Shown here piece after piece: positions 9,071 through 11,165 of a stretch of DNA of 11,165 nucleotides. The notes beneath the pieces are model-generated. The model was not told the origin of the DNA. It did not search any database and was given only the letters and a program-made list of their open reading frames with translations. A program made the translations under genes and the position numbers. The stretch spans positions 1-11,165 of the forward strand of contig JANBPK010001780.1 of NCBI GenBank assembly GCA_027579435.1. Reading direction: 5' to 3'. This DNA is from Candolleomyces eurysporus (lineage: Eukaryota; Basidiomycota; Agaricomycetes; Agaricales; Psathyrellaceae). Each line of letters begins with the position of its first letter. Position 1 is the stretch's first letter.

Positions 9071-9469
9071 TCACATGCCCTGGCTGGAACCATTAGGAGC
9101 CGCCGTTGAGTGACTCGAGCGTTGCTGATAGTGGGAGTTTTGGGACGTAGCACCCCGGGAGGGTGGCGGGGAGCGATGCCTTTCTCGATGTTGCTCGGAC
9201 TCTGTAGGATGCGGATATGTAAGCGCTCAGCAGAGCAGAAAAAATGAGCACATACGTTCGACGGGAGTGCTGTTGTTGTTAAAAGCCATTGGTCCGTTGA
9301 AGGTGAAGCCAGTGTTGCCGGAGAACATTTGTTGCACGCGCGACATTAGTTGTTGAGGGTTTATAGGATCGTCGGTCTGCGCGCAGGTCTCAGATTGTTG
9401 CTGAGCATTGGACTCATGCTCATCGCTGCTTGTGGACCGGCGAGTCTTGTTACGCGTGAAAAACTTCAT
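9071..9469 (-). CDS. Small disordered Ser/Gln/Asn-rich protein, two exons
   Basis: Exon 1 runs 9469-9256 and exon 2 9201-9071. The 54-nt intron has a perfect GTATGT donor and a CTACAG acceptor, and the join keeps phase (345 nt, 114 residues). The start is a basic segment, MKFFTRNKTRR, followed by a Ser/Glu/Gln-rich stretch, a short helix-like part (QQLMSRVQQMF), a Gly/Asn/Phe-rich motif (GFTFNGPMAFNNNST), then a His/Arg/Ser/Gln-rich tail. Most of it looks disordered, with no enzyme motif, signal peptide or membrane segment. No family is recognised. The frame stays open for 53 codons beyond the TGA at 9073-9071, so the true C-terminus may lie at 8909. A TATA-like AATAAAAGG lies about 112 nt upstream. 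Confidence 0.6.
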
Positions 9470-9580
9470 GTCAAGGTGGGTGGCGGAGCTGAAGCTGACT
9501 TGAAGGCTGGGAGGAACGAGAGAAGGGGAGCGTGAGGAACGAGGGAGAAACCCAGCAAGGAGGCAGGAAAAAAAAGAGGG

Positions 9581-9590
9581 CCTTTTATTC
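9581..9590 (-). promoter_or_regulatory. TATA-like element of the small minus-strand gene
   Basis: Read on the minus strand the sequence is GAATAAAAGG, 112 nt before the ATG at 9469. The sequence and distance are similar to the TATA box of the TPR-CHAT gene. Confidence 0.4.
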
Positions 9591-9601
9591 TGATTCAGTC
9601 C

Positions 9602-9867
9602 ACGTTACCTGCATACCTACCTTGGGCCGTTGAGAGCAAGCCCTTGTTCGAACAGACGCCCGAACAGGACTGGCCGACCACCAGTACCGAGAACGCTGGC
9701 ATTTGCATAGGAACCGGATGTCAAGTTTGCATGTGCTCAACCTGTCTTGAAGAAAAGTCGCGCAAGTTGTGTAAAATTTCCAATTGAATATACGCCAAGA
9801 CTCCCCATGGGTCTGCGATCATCCAAACGTATTGCCAGCAATATAGTGGTGGGAACGGGAACAGCCG
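9602..9867. other. Spacer between the broken paralogue and the small gene
   Basis: This is sequence beyond the point where the paralogue loses similarity to the intact gene. A minus-strand frame continues to 9737, but its composition does not match the CHAT family and I recognise nothing in it. It is probably unrelated DNA joined at the break. Confidence 0.4.
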
Positions 9868-11165
9868 CCGATGCATGGGGTAATAGTGAATAGTCTTCAT
9901 CCTCCTCTTTGTCTATGTCTGCATGGACCCCGCGCATACGCAATCCTTTGAGCTGTAAGTGAGCCGTTAGAGCATTGGAGTATGTGACAGCTTTCTTCTG
10001 TGAGAAACCGGGTAGTGGTATATGGAAAGGCTCTTCGAGTCCAGCTAGAAGCACAATGGCGTCGCAGCGGTCTTTGTGAACATTGATGACGACGATAGGT
10101 CCAGAGTCTGGGAGATGTTGAAGTAGAATCGAGCACGGGTGTGGCTGGAGGAAGTTCTCAAAGCCTCGGACAGTACTCCTCACGGTGCTGAGAAGCTCTT
10201 CCCACTCATTTGCAAGCTCCAAATGCACTCGTGCTTCATCGTCTACTGAGATCTTTCTGACATGGACATGTCAGTATGAGAGCCCTGACGCGAACCAGAA
10301 TCTTCCAGTCGCCTTGAAACATACAAAACACGTTCTGCAAGGCTTTCATTGTTTAGGCGAAGATCAAGAACTAGCGTCCGCAGGTTGTTTAGCTGGGTCC
10401 AAACAAGGCAGCGACCTTGTTCGAGCCATTCCAAGGCTTTGTCAGCTTTCCCAATACCCCAGACTGTTGAGCATGACAGACAGATTTGGATGACCAGCAG
10501 GAGTCAGCTCGACTGCTTGTAGGGCGACTGCAATTGATTCAGCAACGTCGGAGAGGGCTCCGGTGCGGTCGAAGCGTCGCAAGAGTGATATTCCCAGGTT
10601 GCTGAGCCTGCTAGGGAGATCTGGATGACCAGCAGGAGTCAGCTCNACNGCCCGTTGTGCTACTAAAATTGATTCAGCGACACATGAGAGGTCACCGGTG
10701 CGCTCAAAACGTTCCGAGAGCGACAATCCCAGGTTGGTGAGCCTGGCAGGGAGGTCCGGATCACCAGCAGGAGACAGCTCGACTGCTTGTTGGCTGANCT
10801 GAAATTGATTTAGCAATGTCGGAGAGGGCTCCNGTGCGCTCGAAGCGNTCCCATGANGTGCCATTCCCAGGTTNNTNAGCNTGNNAGGAAGNTCCGGATN
10901 NNCAGCAGGAGTCAGCTTGACTGCTCGTTGGTGGACTGAAATTGATTCAGCAATGTCAGAGAGGGCTGCAGTGCACTCAAAGCGATTCATGAGCAAGACT
11001 CCCAGACTGCTGAGCATGCGAGGAAGGTCCAGATGACCAGCAGGAGTCAGCTCAACTGCTTGCTGTTGAGCTGAAATTGATTCAGCAATATCTGAGAGGG
11101 CTTCGGTGCGTTCGAAGCGCCTCAAGAGTGAGATTCCCAGGTTGTAAAGCCGACTAGGGAGGTCT
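9868..11165 (-). pseudogene. Broken TPR-CHAT paralogue, lacking the catalytic half of CHAT
   Basis: Read on the minus strand, the window opens inside a TPR array like that of the plus-strand gene, continues into the linker motif ALEWLEQGRCLVW, then the first CHAT subdomain (GPIVVINVHK) and its acidic loop, and loses similarity at about 9870. The WWCPTGP, HLACHA and SACQT parts are absent. Three lesions are visible. About 300 nt between the last TPR and the linker are missing, with a frame change at about 10447-10465. One A is lost from an A run at about 10254-10257, giving a stop at 10243. The 3' half is gone. It cannot encode an active protease. The 5' end lies beyond the window. Its DNA is closely similar to the plus-strand gene, so the two are recent paralogues in inverted, convergent order. 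Confidence 0.8.
10465..11165 (-). repeat. Tandem TPR-coding repeats of the broken paralogue
   Basis: The same 135-nt marker recurs at 10551, 10686, 10822, 10959 and 11094, spaced 135, 136, 137 and 135 nt. The two odd spacings fall where N bases are dense (10798-10901), and their frame changes add up to three, so the frame recovers. The array runs off the window end. Confidence 0.85.

Noticed and set aside
8912..9109. Plus-strand 65-codon ORF
   Set aside because: Exact antisense of exon 2 and the open extension of the small minus-strand gene, which has a well-supported intron.
1..11165. Bacterial defence island
   Set aside because: TPR-CHAT suggests it, but the introns, TATA and AATAAA signals and lack of operon structure show a fungal locus.

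Overview
The window is eukaryotic and almost certainly from a basidiomycete fungus, most likely an agaricomycete. The evidence is short (about 40-70 nt) GT-AG introns with fungal-type branch sites, pyrimidine-rich third codon positions, TATA and AATAAA signals at gene ends, and the TPR-CHAT protein type, which is known to be expanded in Agaricomycetes. There are no ribosome-binding sites or operons. The species cannot be told. N bases cluster in the tandem repeats, so this is a draft assembly.

Layout. Positions 1-1339 hold no convincing gene; a GT-rich tract and a stem-loop cluster are visible. A TATA box at 1340 leads into a seven-exon plus-strand gene (1424-5169). It encodes a protein of about 1,136 residues if small repeat-region defects are corrected: a beta-rich N-terminal region, about seven 45-residue TPR-like repeats, a helical linker, and a C-terminal CHAT caspase-like protease domain with its His and Cys in place. 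A small hydrophobic ORF (5231-5413) and an AATAAA (5455) follow.

Positions 5500-7010 carry coding-like, intron-containing fragments on both strands that I cannot resolve into a recognised protein. The best is a minus-strand model between about 7010 and 6346. Positions 7012-8700 show no convincing gene. A minus-strand two-exon gene (9469 to 9071, possibly extending to 8909) encodes a small, disordered Ser/Gln/Asn-rich protein of unknown function.

From 9868 to the window end, on the minus strand, lies a second, convergent TPR-CHAT copy. It is broken: the linker between TPRs and CHAT is partly deleted, it is frameshifted, and it stops before the catalytic half of the CHAT domain. The window is therefore an intact or nearly intact TPR-CHAT gene facing a decayed paralogue across about 4.7 kb. 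The biological role of fungal TPR-CHAT proteins is not established; a signalling or regulated-death protease is an inference from the domain types.
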